Below, one piece after another: positions 1-8,790 of a DNA stretch of 64,000 bases. Both the position numbers and the translations under genes were made by a program. The DNA comes from JADKHR01 sp041917295 (GTDB lineage: Bacteria; Elusimicrobiota; Elusimicrobia; FEN-1173). The number at the start of each line of letters is the position of its first letter. Positions within the stretch are counted from its first letter, which is position 1. The stretch lies in assembly GCA_041917295.1 (NCBI GenBank), contig JAYRXX010000019.1, positions 26,854 through 90,853 of the forward strand, read 5' to 3'. A model generated the notes under the pieces. The model had not been told where the DNA came from, made no database searches, and worked only from the letters and a program-made list of their open reading frames with translations.

Positions 1-8
1 AACAAGAT

Positions 9-374
9 ATGGCAGCCTTTTCCGGAATGAGGCAAGAAACGCGGGGGGTCGACCTGCTCGAATCCCTGGCCGAAACGCGGGTTTCGGTTCTCTATCTTGC
101 TCGTCGGGCCCAAGAAACCAAAGACACGGCCCTGGCCAAAGAGTTAACGGAAAAAGGGCAATCGCTCAAAATTGAAATCGCCCGGATCCGCCGAACACGT
201 ACTGTCGAATGGACCAAAGAATCGACCGTCCTTTTGAAGCGCTCAAAAACCGCTCAATCGGAACTGGCCCGGTTAGCGGCAACCGCGGAAAAAAGCGCAA
301 AGAAAACAAAGGCCTTCGCCCGAGCCCTCACCGCCGTTTCCAACATCCTCGCGCTCGCAAAAAAGGTCCTGTGA
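9..374 (+). CDS. Small helical, Lys/Arg-rich protein of unknown function
   Basis: I do not recognise this 121-residue protein. It is almost entirely predicted helix, rich in Ala, Lys, Arg and Glu, with no signal peptide, membrane segment or cysteine. The frame stays open to the left edge of the window, so the ATG at 9 may not be the true start and the gene may be cut by the window. Its TGA overlaps the ATG of lhgO by one base (TGATG), which suggests translational coupling. The composition could reflect a coiled-coil or nucleic-acid-binding protein, but nothing specific supports that. Confidence 0.45.
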   Translation: MAAFSGMRQETRGVDLLESLAETRVSVLYLARRAQETKDTALAKELTEKGQSLKIEIARIRRTRTVEWTKESTVLLKRSKTAQSELARLAATAEKSAKKTKAFARALTAVSNILALAKKVL

Positions 375-1597
375 TGGAATCCGTTGATTTTCTCATTGTC
401 GGCGCCGGGATCGTGGGACTGTCCGTGGCCAATGAGTTACGTCAACGCCACCCCAAGGCCAGCATTGTCATTTTGGAAAAGGAAACGAAAGTGGGTTGCC
501 ACGCGAGCGGCCGAAACAGCGGGGTGTTGCATTCGGGCATTTACTATTCTCCGGAGACACTCAAGGCGAAATTTTGTTCGGAGGGGGCCCGCCGAATGTT
601 GGCGTTCGCCAAAGAAAACGGGGTGGCCCATCGTGTGGGGGGTAAAGTGATTCTCGCGGCCGGACCTGAAGACATCCCCGGACTGGAGCGGTTGGAACGA
701 AACGCCAAAGCCAACGGGATCCGAGCCGTTCGTTTGACCGCTCACGGGCTCAAGGAGATCGAACCCCACGCTGCGCCGGGAGAAGCGATTCATTGTTTAG
801 ACACCGCGGTGGTCGATGCCCCTGGCGTGGTGCGGGTCCTGGCCCAAAAGGTGGAATCAAGCGGCACACGACTTTTCTTTAATGAGGAGGTGATCGCGGC
901 GGAGGAATCCTTTGTGATGACCCGCGCCGGACGGCGCCTCCGATTTGAAAAGCTAGTCAACTGTGCCGGGGCCCACGCCGATAAAGTGGCCAGGCTGTTT
1001 GGCCTGGCCAAGGATCATGTTTTGGTTCCTTTCAAAGGGCTCTATTGGAAGTTGAGAAAGGGAGGCGACCATTGGGTGCGGGAAAGCCTCTACCCGGTGC
1101 CGGACCTCAACTTTCCTTTTCTGGGCATTCACCTGACCCGCGGCGTGGGGGGCGACGTCTATGTTGGCCCCACCGCCATTCCTGCCTTTGGGAGGGAAAA
1201 TTATGGACTGCTGGAAGGAATCACCCCTGGCGAAAGCGCTCAAATAATGGGACGATTAACGAAAATGTATTTCCAAAAAGACCCCACGTTCCGACGACTG
1301 GTCAACCGAGAGATGGGCCATTACGTAAAAACCGGTTTTCTCAAAGCGGTTCAACGGCTGATTCCCAACCTTTCGGCGGAAAATTTGGTCCCGTCAAACA
1401 AAGTCGGCATCCGCCCCCAACTGGTCCGCCGCACCGGCGACCTGGAAATGGATTTCCATTTGGAGCAAACAAAGAATTCCTATCATGTCTTGAACTCTAT
1501 ATCCCCCGCTTTTACGTGTGCGTTGGCGTTTGCGGAGAGGATCGTTGAGAATATGGGCATCTGGGCCGGAAATCCCGTTGTTTCGGCACAAATTTAA
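374..1597 (+). CDS. lhgO: L-2-hydroxyglutarate oxidase (LhgO family FAD oxidoreductase)
   Basis: A 407-residue DAO-fold flavoenzyme. The N-terminal Rossmann motif GAGIVGLSVA, the following acidic residue at the end of strand 2 (ILEKE) and the CHASGRNSGVLHSGIYY segment are typical of the LhgO/YgaF family, which oxidises L-2-hydroxyglutarate to 2-oxoglutarate and passes electrons to the quinone pool. Length matches the family (about 400). An in-frame upstream extension to 209 exists, but the ATG at 374 places the FAD motif at the usual distance from the N terminus and overlaps the previous stop. It sits just upstream of the glycan genes but has no obvious role in them; it may be a metabolic neighbour only. 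Confidence 0.88.
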   Translation: MESVDFLIVGAGIVGLSVANELRQRHPKASIVILEKETKVGCHASGRNSGVLHSGIYYSPETLKAKFCSEGARRMLAFAKENGVAHRVGGKVILAAGPEDIPGLERLERNAKANGIRAVRLTAHGLKEIEPHAAPGEAIHCLDTAVVDAPGVVRVLAQKVESSGTRLFFNEEVIAAEESFVMTRAGRRLRFEKLVNCAGAHADKVARLFGLAKDHVLVPFKGLYWKLRKGGDHWVRESLYPVPDLNFPFLGIHLTRGVGGDVYVGPTAIPAFGRENYGLLEGITPGESAQIMGRLTKMYFQKDPTFRRLVNREMGHYVKTGFLKAVQRLIPNLSAENLVPSNKVGIRPQLVRRTGDLEMDFHLEQTKNSYHVLNSISPAFTCALAFAERIVENMGIWAGNPVVSAQI

Positions 1598-1610
1598 AAA
1601 GGTGAAAAGG

Positions 1611-2909
1611 ATGAACTCACTTAAATCAAAGTTGGATGGACGGTGCGCGCGAGTTGGGGTTATGGGGTTGGGTTATGTGGGTCTTCCCTTGGCGGTGGCA
1701 TTTGCTGAGGCGGGACTGCGTGTTTTCGGGTACGATGTTGACGATGTAAAATGCCGTGTTATTAAGTCTGGCAAATCCTATGTAAAAGATGTCTCGGCGC
1801 GCGATATTCGGGAAATGGTTCGGGGGCGGCGGTTGAAGGTTTCCTCTCGCCCGGACATTCTGAGAGGGATGGACGCGGTCGTTATATGCGTTCCCACGCC
1901 TCTCCGAAAATCAAAAGATCCGGATATCAGCTACATCGTTTTCGCGGCGAAGGCGTTGGCACCATATGTCCGGAAAGGGCAATTAGTGGTTTTGGAAAGT
2001 ACGACTTATCCCGGGACAACGCGCGAGGTCATTCTTCCGGAATTGGAAGCGCGCGGGTTCGTCGCTGGAAAAGATTTTTTTCTCGCTTTTTCACCGGAAA
2101 GAATCGATCCTGGAAACGCCGCGTTTGGGATCCGGAATACGCCCAAAATTGTGGCGGGATTGACTCCGCGGTGCGCTTCATTGGCCAAGGCTCTTTTTCA
2201 AAGTGTAACCGATACAATCATTTCAGTTTCCTCGCTTGAGACCGCCGAAATGGCCAAACTTCTTGAAAATACTTTTCGCGCCGTTAACATTGCGTTGGTG
2301 AATGAGGTGGCGCAAATGTGCGAACGGCTTAAACTCAATGTTTGGGAGGTGATTGAGGCCGCAGCGACCAAACCGTTCGGATACATGAAATTTTATCCAG
2401 GACCGGGAATCGGCGGTCACTGCATCCCTCTGGATCCGCACTATCTTTCTTGGAAGCTCAAAACGTTAAATTTTCATTCTCGCTTTATAGATTTGGCGGA
2501 AGACGTAAATTCTTTCATGCCCCGATATGTTGTGCAGAGGATTTTGGGGGCTTTAAACTTGAGGGGGAAAGCCCTTAAGAATTCCGAAATTCTGATCCTG
2601 GGAGTTGCTTACAAGCGGGACATTGCGGATGTGCGTGAATCGCCGGCTCTTCAAATAATTGAAGATCTTGTGGAAAACGGAGCGCGCGTGTCTTACTCTG
2701 ACCCCCATGTACCCACCCTGGCCATTGAGGGAAAGATATTTCGTTCCGTCCAAATCACGAAGGAGACGTTGGCGCGGGCCGATGCGGTTGTTCTTGTGAC
2801 CGACCACGGCGATTTTAATATTACCCGAATCACAGCTCAGACAAAGCTTTTTATTGACACCCGGAATGCCTCACGAGGTTTAACCGGTGACAATATCGTG
2901 AGGCTTTGA
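1611..2909 (+). CDS. wbpA: UDP-N-acetylglucosamine 6-dehydrogenase (WbpA/WecC-type nucleotide-sugar dehydrogenase)
   Basis: A 432-residue NAD-dependent four-electron dehydrogenase that oxidises C6 of a UDP-HexNAc to the uronate. Visible are the N-terminal NAD motif GLGYVGLPLA, the central SPERIDPGN segment and the catalytic cysteine (C271) in GIGGHCIPLDP; the C-terminal UDP-binding domain contains GVAYKRDIADVRESPA. The ATG at 1611 follows a purine-rich AAAAAGGTGAAAAGG; the upstream extension from 1518 overlaps lhgO and is not family-like. With WbpB, WbpD, WbpE and WbpI homologues at 21991-25864 it would complete the route to UDP-diacetamido-mannuronic acid. ManNAcA synthesis (WecC-like) is the main alternative. 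Confidence 0.87.
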   Translation: MNSLKSKLDGRCARVGVMGLGYVGLPLAVAFAEAGLRVFGYDVDDVKCRVIKSGKSYVKDVSARDIREMVRGRRLKVSSRPDILRGMDAVVICVPTPLRKSKDPDISYIVFAAKALAPYVRKGQLVVLESTTYPGTTREVILPELEARGFVAGKDFFLAFSPERIDPGNAAFGIRNTPKIVAGLTPRCASLAKALFQSVTDTIISVSSLETAEMAKLLENTFRAVNIALVNEVAQMCERLKLNVWEVIEAAATKPFGYMKFYPGPGIGGHCIPLDPHYLSWKLKTLNFHSRFIDLAEDVNSFMPRYVVQRILGALNLRGKALKNSEILILGVAYKRDIADVRESPALQIIEDLVENGARVSYSDPHVPTLAIEGKIFRSVQITKETLARADAVVLVTDHGDFNITRITAQTKLFIDTRNASRGLTGDNIVRL

Positions 2910-3605
2910 TTGAAACCGCGTCGATTGGAGGCGCTCATTCAGGCACGAATGAGTTCTCGAAGATTGCCAGGAAAAGTTCTGCATCCGTTGGGTGGACAAC
3001 CTCTCATTTTTCGCGTTGTGGATCAAGTCCGAAGATCCATCGCCATTCATGGGTTTGCAGTTGTTACCTCATCGGATCCCTCCGACGACGTATTAGCGGA
3101 AGCCTGTCGCAAGCGCGGGGTCCCCTGTGAACGGGGAGAATTGGACCATGTGGCCCGTCGTTTGTGGAATGCCGCTGAACGGCGCGGCCTGGACGCGTTG
3201 GCCAGGGTGAACGGGGATAGTCCCTTTTTGGATCCGGAGCTTATTGATCGGGCGGTGAGGATCTACCAGGAGGGAAATTGGGATGTGGTCACGAACACCT
3301 TCCCTCGAACTTTTCCCCGGGGACAATCAATGGAGGTGGTCCGCACTGCGGCCTTGGGAACCGCTGTCGGGCTCATGAAAGAATCCGAAGAGGCCGAGCA
3401 TGTGACCCGTTATTTCTACACGCATCCCAAGGAATTCCGAATTCACAATATCGTTTCCAACGAGACCGTCGACGGCGTCTCTTTGTGCGTTGACACCCCG
3501 ATGGATTTGTCTCGTGCGGAATGGATTGCCGCGCGACTTTCTCCTTTCGGCGGTTGGAAAGAGGCACTTCATTTGGCTCGGACTTACTCACAGGAGGACG
3601 CGTGA
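2910..3605 (+). CDS. SpsF-like cytidylyltransferase/nucleotidyltransferase family protein
   Basis: A 231-residue protein of the CMP-sugar-synthetase-like fold. The N terminus ALIQARMSSRRLPGKVLHPL is the characteristic nucleotide-binding loop of SpsF/CMP-KDO synthetase relatives, and RVNGDSPFLDPELIDRAV is the acceptor/metal region. Translation begins at a TTG directly after the wbpA stop codon with no gap, consistent with coupling. SpsF-type proteins are common in nonulosonic acid and flagellin-glycan loci, where they are thought to activate sugar phosphates with CTP, but substrates are rarely known. It probably supplies an activated intermediate to the NeuB module downstream. Confidence 0.78.
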   Translation: MKPRRLEALIQARMSSRRLPGKVLHPLGGQPLIFRVVDQVRRSIAIHGFAVVTSSDPSDDVLAEACRKRGVPCERGELDHVARRLWNAAERRGLDALARVNGDSPFLDPELIDRAVRIYQEGNWDVVTNTFPRTFPRGQSMEVVRTAALGTAVGLMKESEEAEHVTRYFYTHPKEFRIHNIVSNETVDGVSLCVDTPMDLSRAEWIAARLSPFGGWKEALHLARTYSQEDA

Positions 3606-4612
3606 AAAACCGGCTCGGTTTCGGAATCATTGGATTGGGTGTGGGGCAAGCTCACGCGGAGGCCTTGCGCCGAATCCCAGAAGCGCGCGTCGCCCATTTA
3701 TGTGATAAAGACCCCGTCAAACGCACTTGGGCGAGGCATAATTTTCCAAAGGCCATGGTGGGAGAGAGCGCCGAGGACGTGTGGTTAAACCCCTCGGTGG
3801 ACGCCGTGGTCATTAGCAGTTACGACGACGCTCATGCCGAACAAGTTGTGGGCGCGTTGAACAAGAAGAAGCATGTCTTTGTGGAAAAGCCCCTGTGTCG
3901 GTCAGCGGAAGAGTTAATCGCCATACATCGCGCTTGGTCGTTCCAGAAAGGGCAAGTCAAGCTCTGTTCCAATTTGGTTTTGCGGTCCGCGGGGCTCTAT
4001 ACCTGGCTTCGGGCAAAAGTTCGATCCGGTTTTTTCGGACGAATCTATTCATTCGATGGAGACTATCTTTACGGACGCTTTTCAAAAATAACGGATGGCT
4101 GGCGTGGAAGAGTGGCAGACTACTCTGTTTTGGAGGGGGGCGGCATTCATCTCATCGACCTCCTGTTGTGGATCACGGGTGAACGTCCGATGACGGTGTG
4201 GGCGACGGGGAATCGGGTGTGTTCCATCGGTACGCGATTTCAACCCAACGATTTCGCAGCGGCCATCATGAAATTTTCTTCAGGCCTGGTGGCTCGAATC
4301 ACCGCCAACTTTGGGTGCGTTCATCCTCACCAACACATCATTCGATTATTCGGGACCCGGCGAACGTTCCTCTACGATGACGCCGGGCCCCGCCTGCAGT
4401 CGCATCGGGATCCCGGCCCCCCGGCAAGCCCGGTGCGTAAAGATCCTCTGCCCATCCACAAAGGGGCGTTGCTCCCCGGCTTTGTGAGGGCGATTCAGAG
4501 AAATGAAAATATAAATTCAAACACGCAAAGTTTTTTTGACGGAATGAGCGTCGCCTTGGCCGGGGATCGTTCATTACGAACCGGTCGAGTTGAGAGGGTT
4601 TGTTACCTGTGA
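3602..4612 (+). CDS. Gfo/Idh/MocA-family sugar oxidoreductase
   Basis: A 336-residue NAD(P)-dependent dehydrogenase. GIIGLGVGQAHAEAL forms the dinucleotide-binding loop, HVFVEKPLCRS contains the conserved EKP with the catalytic lysine, and GGGIHLIDLLLW carries the conserved GxxxD/H region of the C-terminal domain. The GTG start at 3602 overlaps the previous TGA (GTGA); the extension upstream to 3521 runs inside the preceding gene and is not family-like. In nonulosonic acid loci such enzymes (compare PtmF/Cj1319-like groups) oxidise a sugar hydroxyl before transamination, which fits the DegT aminotransferase coded immediately downstream. Substrate is inferred only. Confidence 0.82.
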   Translation: MKNRLGFGIIGLGVGQAHAEALRRIPEARVAHLCDKDPVKRTWARHNFPKAMVGESAEDVWLNPSVDAVVISSYDDAHAEQVVGALNKKKHVFVEKPLCRSAEELIAIHRAWSFQKGQVKLCSNLVLRSAGLYTWLRAKVRSGFFGRIYSFDGDYLYGRFSKITDGWRGRVADYSVLEGGGIHLIDLLLWITGERPMTVWATGNRVCSIGTRFQPNDFAAAIMKFSSGLVARITANFGCVHPHQHIIRLFGTRRTFLYDDAGPRLQSHRDPGPPASPVRKDPLPIHKGALLPGFVRAIQRNENINSNTQSFFDGMSVALAGDRSLRTGRVERVCYL

Positions 4613-5766
4613 AAAATCGGCCCATTCCATTTGGACGGCCTTACCTCACGGACGAAGACCGTTTGGCCGTTCTTGACGTTCTGAAAGGAGACGTTCTGGC
4701 TCACGGTTCCCAAGGAAAAGTATTCGAGAGCGAGTTTTCGTCTTTTTTGGGGGGAGGTTATTGCCTCGCGGTGAGTTCGGGCATGGCGGCCCTTCATTTG
4801 GCTTACCTCGAAATGGGTATTGGCCCCGGAGATGAGGTGGTTGTCCCCGCTCTCACCCATACGGCCACCGCCCACGCGGTTGAATTGGTGGGGGCTCGAC
4901 CCGTGTTCGCTGATTGCCTGTCTAAGACAGGAAACATGGATGTTTCAACCATTGAACCGCTCCTGACGTCCCGGACCAAGGCCATCGGATTGGTTCATTT
5001 CATCGGTTTCCCGTGCGACATGGGACCAATCTTGGCTCTTGCGCAACGTCGGGGTCTGCGAATCGTCGAAGACTGCGCCATCGCTCTGGGAACGCGTTAT
5101 GATGGCACCCATGTGGGACTCTTGGGTGATTCCGGTGCTTTCTCTTTTTATCCAGTGAAACACATGACAACAGGGGAAGGAGGAATGTTCGTAACTCGTC
5201 ATGCGGATGTGGCCCGGCGCGTTCACTCTTGGCGGGCTTTTGGAGTGGACCGCTCGTTTAGCGAACGGACGGTTCCGGGGCTTTACGATGTAACGGAGCT
5301 GGGTCTTAATTACCGGATGAGCGATATCAGCGCGGCTTTAGGACGAACGCAACTTCGACATTTGCCCAAATTCATTCAAACGCGCAAAATGTTGTATGCT
5401 CGACTCAGGTCCGGACTTGTCGGACGAACCGATATTCGCGTCATTGAAGATTCTCTCCCCACGGTTGATCACAGCCCGTACTGTCTGTCCGTCGTGCTAA
5501 AAGGCCGAGTTGCTGAGCGGCGGAATGATCTCTTGTTGAAGCTTAAAGCCCGAGGGATTGGGACCAGCGTGTATTACCCCCATCCACTCCCCCGCCTCAC
5601 GTACTACAAAAAGAAATACGGGATAAGCCTCGAAACAACGCCCGCGGCGGCGGACATCAGTGACCATTCGGTGGCTCTTCCGGTCGGACCCCATTTGACG
5701 GAAAAAGACATGGACTGTGTGTCCGCCGAATTTCAGAAAGCACTGACGGAGGTTGTGAATGAATGA
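4609..5766 (+). CDS. DegT/DnrJ/EryC1/StrS-family sugar aminotransferase
   Basis: A 385-residue PLP-dependent aminotransferase that converts a keto-sugar nucleotide to an amino sugar, normally using glutamate. The SSGMAALHLAYLEMG substrate/cofactor loop, EDCAIALGT (Asp that contacts the PLP nitrogen) and FYPVKHMTTGEGG with the predicted Schiff-base lysine K184 are present. A GTG at 4609 overlaps the stop of the upstream oxidoreductase (GTGA); a TTG at 4600 is possible but less economical. The neighbouring epimerase and N-formyltransferase suggest that the new amine is formylated, as in Qui4NFo/Rha4NFo-type sugars, or becomes an amino group of a nonulosonic acid. Confidence 0.87.
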   Translation: MKNRPIPFGRPYLTDEDRLAVLDVLKGDVLAHGSQGKVFESEFSSFLGGGYCLAVSSGMAALHLAYLEMGIGPGDEVVVPALTHTATAHAVELVGARPVFADCLSKTGNMDVSTIEPLLTSRTKAIGLVHFIGFPCDMGPILALAQRRGLRIVEDCAIALGTRYDGTHVGLLGDSGAFSFYPVKHMTTGEGGMFVTRHADVARRVHSWRAFGVDRSFSERTVPGLYDVTELGLNYRMSDISAALGRTQLRHLPKFIQTRKMLYARLRSGLVGRTDIRVIEDSLPTVDHSPYCLSVVLKGRVAERRNDLLLKLKARGIGTSVYYPHPLPRLTYYKKKYGISLETTPAAADISDHSVALPVGPHLTEKDMDCVSAEFQKALTEVVNE

Positions 5767-6775
5767 CACAATGAAAGGACGACGCATACTCCTTCTGGGT
5801 GGCGCAGGATTTATTGGCCATCATTTGGCGCTCAGTTTGAAAGCAAAAGGCGCTGAAGTCCATGTGGTGGACGGGCTTCAGGTCAATAATCTCCTCTACT
5901 ATTCTTCTCGGGATCACGAGGGACCCAATCGAGAGATGTACGTGAGCTTTATTAATGAACGGCTTCGTTTTCTTCAAGAGGCCAAAATCCCTCTGTGGGT
6001 CGAAGATTTGCGAGATTACCATTCCTTAGCGAAGACGTTTGACAAGATCAAACCTCAGACCGTGGTGCATCTTGCCGCTGTGGCCCATGCGGGCAAGTCA
6101 AACAAGGACCCGTTCAGCACGTTCGATCACAGCCTCCGAACGCTGGAGAACGCCCTGGACTGCAGCCGAGGGCAGGTGGAGCATTTTGTTTTTTTCTCAT
6201 CCAGCATGGTTTATGGAAACTTTCTTACCCCGGAAGTGTCCGAAGAACACCCTCTGAACTCCATCGGTATCTACGGGGCTCTGAAGGTGGCGGGTGAAAA
6301 GATGGTGGTCGCTTACAACCAAGTCTTCAGTTTGCCTTACACCATTATCCGTCCGTCCGCCCTGTACGGAGAACGATGCGTTAGCCGCCGCGTGGGCCAA
6401 GTATTCATTGAAAGCGCTTTGGCGGGGAAACCGCTTCGCGTCGATGGCGACGGCGCGGAAAGGTTGGATTTTACATACATCGGCGACCTTATCCAGGGGA
6501 CGGAGCGCGTCCTCACGCACGCGGCCGCTCGCAATGAAACATTTAATATTACTTTCGGGCAATCTCGCAGCGTTAAGGATTTGATTGAGATTGTTCGGAA
6601 CGTGTTTCCCGATATGAAAGTGGAACGTGTGGAGCGGGATAGTTTGATGCCGTTTCGAGGCACGTTGAATATTGAAAAAGCAAGGCGCCTCCTAGATTAC
6701 GCGCCAGCCTTCCCCATCGAAATGGGATTTCGGCGTTACATCGATTGGTATCGACAACGTCCCGGCCTTTCATGA
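5759..6775 (+). CDS. NAD-dependent epimerase/dehydratase (extended SDR)
   Basis: A 338-residue extended short-chain dehydrogenase acting on a nucleotide sugar. GGAGFIGHHLA is the NAD-binding loop; FFSSSMVYGN contributes the catalytic Ser and YGALK is the YxxxK catalytic pair. The ATG at 5759 has an SD-like GGAGG just upstream (inside the aminotransferase 3' end), and the two genes overlap by 8 bases. An internal ATG at 5771 is an alternative start. Whether it acts as 4,6-dehydratase, 4-epimerase or decarboxylase cannot be read from sequence. Context with NeuB and the aminotransferase suggests a precursor of the amino sugar. Confidence 0.84.
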   Translation: MNDTMKGRRILLLGGAGFIGHHLALSLKAKGAEVHVVDGLQVNNLLYYSSRDHEGPNREMYVSFINERLRFLQEAKIPLWVEDLRDYHSLAKTFDKIKPQTVVHLAAVAHAGKSNKDPFSTFDHSLRTLENALDCSRGQVEHFVFFSSSMVYGNFLTPEVSEEHPLNSIGIYGALKVAGEKMVVAYNQVFSLPYTIIRPSALYGERCVSRRVGQVFIESALAGKPLRVDGDGAERLDFTYIGDLIQGTERVLTHAAARNETFNITFGQSRSVKDLIEIVRNVFPDMKVERVERDSLMPFRGTLNIEKARRLLDYAPAFPIEMGFRRYIDWYRQRPGLS

Positions 6776-7755
6776 AATCAAAGAAGCCCTTCCCCACGAA
6801 ACTTCGTATTCTCTTTGCGGGCCACAAAGAGCGGGGGCGGGCATGCTTGGAGGCACTGATGCGGGACGGATGGCCCATCGTTGGTGTGCTGGCCCACCCG
6901 GAAGAAGAGGGTGAGGGGAGCCTTCTCTCCCTGGTGTTCGATCGTCCTTTCCCCATCCTGGCCCCCGTTAACGTTAATGAACCGACGGTCCTGCAGTGGG
7001 TTCGAGAACGGCATCCCGATGTTATTGTAATGGCGGGGTATGGACAAATTCTCCAAGACGAACTGTTGGCTATTCCACGTCGGGGGGTCGTAAACTTGCA
7101 TGGGGGCCTCTTGCCGTCCCACCGTGGGTCTTCTCCTATGAACTGGGCCCTTTTGCGAGGAGAAAAAGAATACGGGATCACTGCCATTCAGGCGGACTTG
7201 GGGGTGGACACCGGGGTTATTCTTGGAGAACGTCGGTTCCCCATTCATGAGAACGACACCATTGTTGACATGCAGTCGAAGGCCAATAAGGCGTTCCCTC
7301 TCCTTCTTCTCAACGTCTTGCAACGGCTCGCTGAAAATAAAAACCGGCGGCACAAACAGAGAGAATCCACAGCTCAATATTTTCCAAGGCGGTTTCCCGA
7401 AGACGGTGCGATATTGTGGGACCAATACAGCGCTAAAGAAATCCACAATCGAATTCGTGCGTTGACCGGACCCTATCCGAACGCGTTCACTTATTTTGGA
7501 TCGCGTCGTATTCGTCTGCTTCGGTCTGTTCTGAGGCACCGTCCTTTTTTTGGGGAACCGGGGCGCGTTTACCAAAACGATGGTAAAAAGATATTGGTTT
7601 GCGCACGAGATCGATGCCTCTGGATTACGGAAGCTGTTTTTGACGAAGATGGAAGGGAGGTTTGGCCGGAAGTCAAACGATACAGTCGATTGGCGACGAT
7701 ACAGGAAGCGGCTTTGGCGTGGTGGGCGCGCTCGTCGGACGAGGGGGGCCTGTGA
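6772..7755 (+). CDS. Sugar N-formyltransferase (Fmt/ArnA-N family)
   Basis: A 327-residue N10-formyltetrahydrofolate-dependent transferase. The catalytic triad of the fold is intact: N108 and H110 in VVNLHGGLLPSHRG and D146 in LGVDTG, in the same spacing as methionyl-tRNA formyltransferase. A C-terminal Fmt-like domain follows from about residue 205. Its position between SDR/aminotransferase genes and neuB argues for formylation of a sugar amine (as in VioF, QdtF, ArnA) rather than of Met-tRNA. The ATG at 6772 overlaps the previous stop by four bases; the longer frame from 6745 lies inside the SDR gene. A housekeeping fmt cannot be fully excluded, but the locus makes it unlikely. Confidence 0.82.
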   Translation: MKSKKPFPTKLRILFAGHKERGRACLEALMRDGWPIVGVLAHPEEEGEGSLLSLVFDRPFPILAPVNVNEPTVLQWVRERHPDVIVMAGYGQILQDELLAIPRRGVVNLHGGLLPSHRGSSPMNWALLRGEKEYGITAIQADLGVDTGVILGERRFPIHENDTIVDMQSKANKAFPLLLLNVLQRLAENKNRRHKQRESTAQYFPRRFPEDGAILWDQYSAKEIHNRIRALTGPYPNAFTYFGSRRIRLLRSVLRHRPFFGEPGRVYQNDGKKILVCARDRCLWITEAVFDEDGREVWPEVKRYSRLATIQEAALAWWARSSDEGGL

Positions 7756-8789
7756 AACTGGGCCACTGTGATACCCAAGAACGGGTTTTGATTGTGGCGG
7801 AAATTGGGAACAATCACGAAGGGAATCCGGCCGTGGCTCGAAAATTGATCGATCGGGCCGCCGATTGTGGCGTCGATGCCGTCAAATTTCAAACGTATAA
7901 GACCGAGCGGTTTGTCAGGCCGACCGACCCAGACCGGTTCGCGCGACTAAAATCATTTGAGTTGACTGTGAATCAATGGGATTTGTTTTCCAAGCAGGTC
8001 CGCGCTGCTGGACTGCTGTTTCTTTCAACACCTTTGGATTTGGAAAGCGTGGGAATTCTTCGCGATTTGGTGGATGGGTTTAAGATTGCTTCGGGTGATC
8101 TGACCTTCTATCCCTTGCTGGAGCAAGTGGCGACTACGGCAAAACCGGTAATTCTCTCTTCGGGATTGGGGAATTTGACCCTGATTCAAACAGCTCTCAC
8201 AAAAATTCAAGAGGTGTGGAACAAACACAAACAAGACTGTGAAATCGCGGTGTTGCATTGCGTAAGCGCCTACCCTCCCCCTCTGGAGGAGGCCAATCTA
8301 CTTTCCATTCCGTATCTGGCAAACCATTTGCCATGCCCTGTTGGGTATTCTGACCATATCCCGGGTATTGAGGCGGCGGTGGCCGCGGTTGCCATCGGGG
8401 CTCGAATTATTGAAAAGCATTTTACCTTGGATAAAAACTATTCGGCGTTTCGCGATCACAGCCTTTCGGCTGACCCATCGGATATGAAAGAGTTAGTTCG
8501 TCGAGTGAGGGATGTGGAAAGAATGCGTGGATTCCCTACAAAACACACCCAACCTTCTGAGGTGGGATCGGTGTTGGCTTTTCGCCGTTCCATTGCGGCG
8601 TCGCGGGACCTTCAAAAAGGCCATCCCTTGGCATGGGGGGATTTGACGTGGCTTCGTCCCGGGGGCGGATTGGAACCGGGTCAAGAGCCTCGTTTGCTGG
8701 GCCGGCGTCTACTGCGGGAGGTAAAAGGCGGCGAATGGCTGAGTTTGGCCGATGTGGATACAATTGAAGAAAAACGAGGGGGATTCTGA
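7752..8789 (+). CDS. neuB: N-acetylneuraminate synthase family (NeuB-like nonulosonic acid synthase)
   Basis: A 345-residue enzyme that condenses phosphoenolpyruvate with a six-carbon amino sugar to give a nine-carbon nonulosonic acid. AEIGNNHEG (16-24) and VDAVKFQTYKTE mark the TIM barrel; KIASGDLTFYPLLE and SYSDHIPG-like GYSDHIPGIE are conserved metal/substrate regions; a C-terminal SAF antifreeze-like domain spans about 285-345. GTG start at 7752 overlaps the formyltransferase stop; the longer frame from 7662 lies in that gene. Neighbouring amino-sugar, formyl and amidino genes favour a legionaminic- or pseudaminic-type product over plain Neu5Ac, but the sequence does not decide. Confidence 0.88.
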   Translation: MKLGHCDTQERVLIVAEIGNNHEGNPAVARKLIDRAADCGVDAVKFQTYKTERFVRPTDPDRFARLKSFELTVNQWDLFSKQVRAAGLLFLSTPLDLESVGILRDLVDGFKIASGDLTFYPLLEQVATTAKPVILSSGLGNLTLIQTALTKIQEVWNKHKQDCEIAVLHCVSAYPPPLEEANLLSIPYLANHLPCPVGYSDHIPGIEAAVAAVAIGARIIEKHFTLDKNYSAFRDHSLSADPSDMKELVRRVRDVERMRGFPTKHTQPSEVGSVLAFRRSIAASRDLQKGHPLAWGDLTWLRPGGGLEPGQEPRLLGRRLLREVKGGEWLSLADVDTIEEKRGGF

Positions 8790-8790
8790 T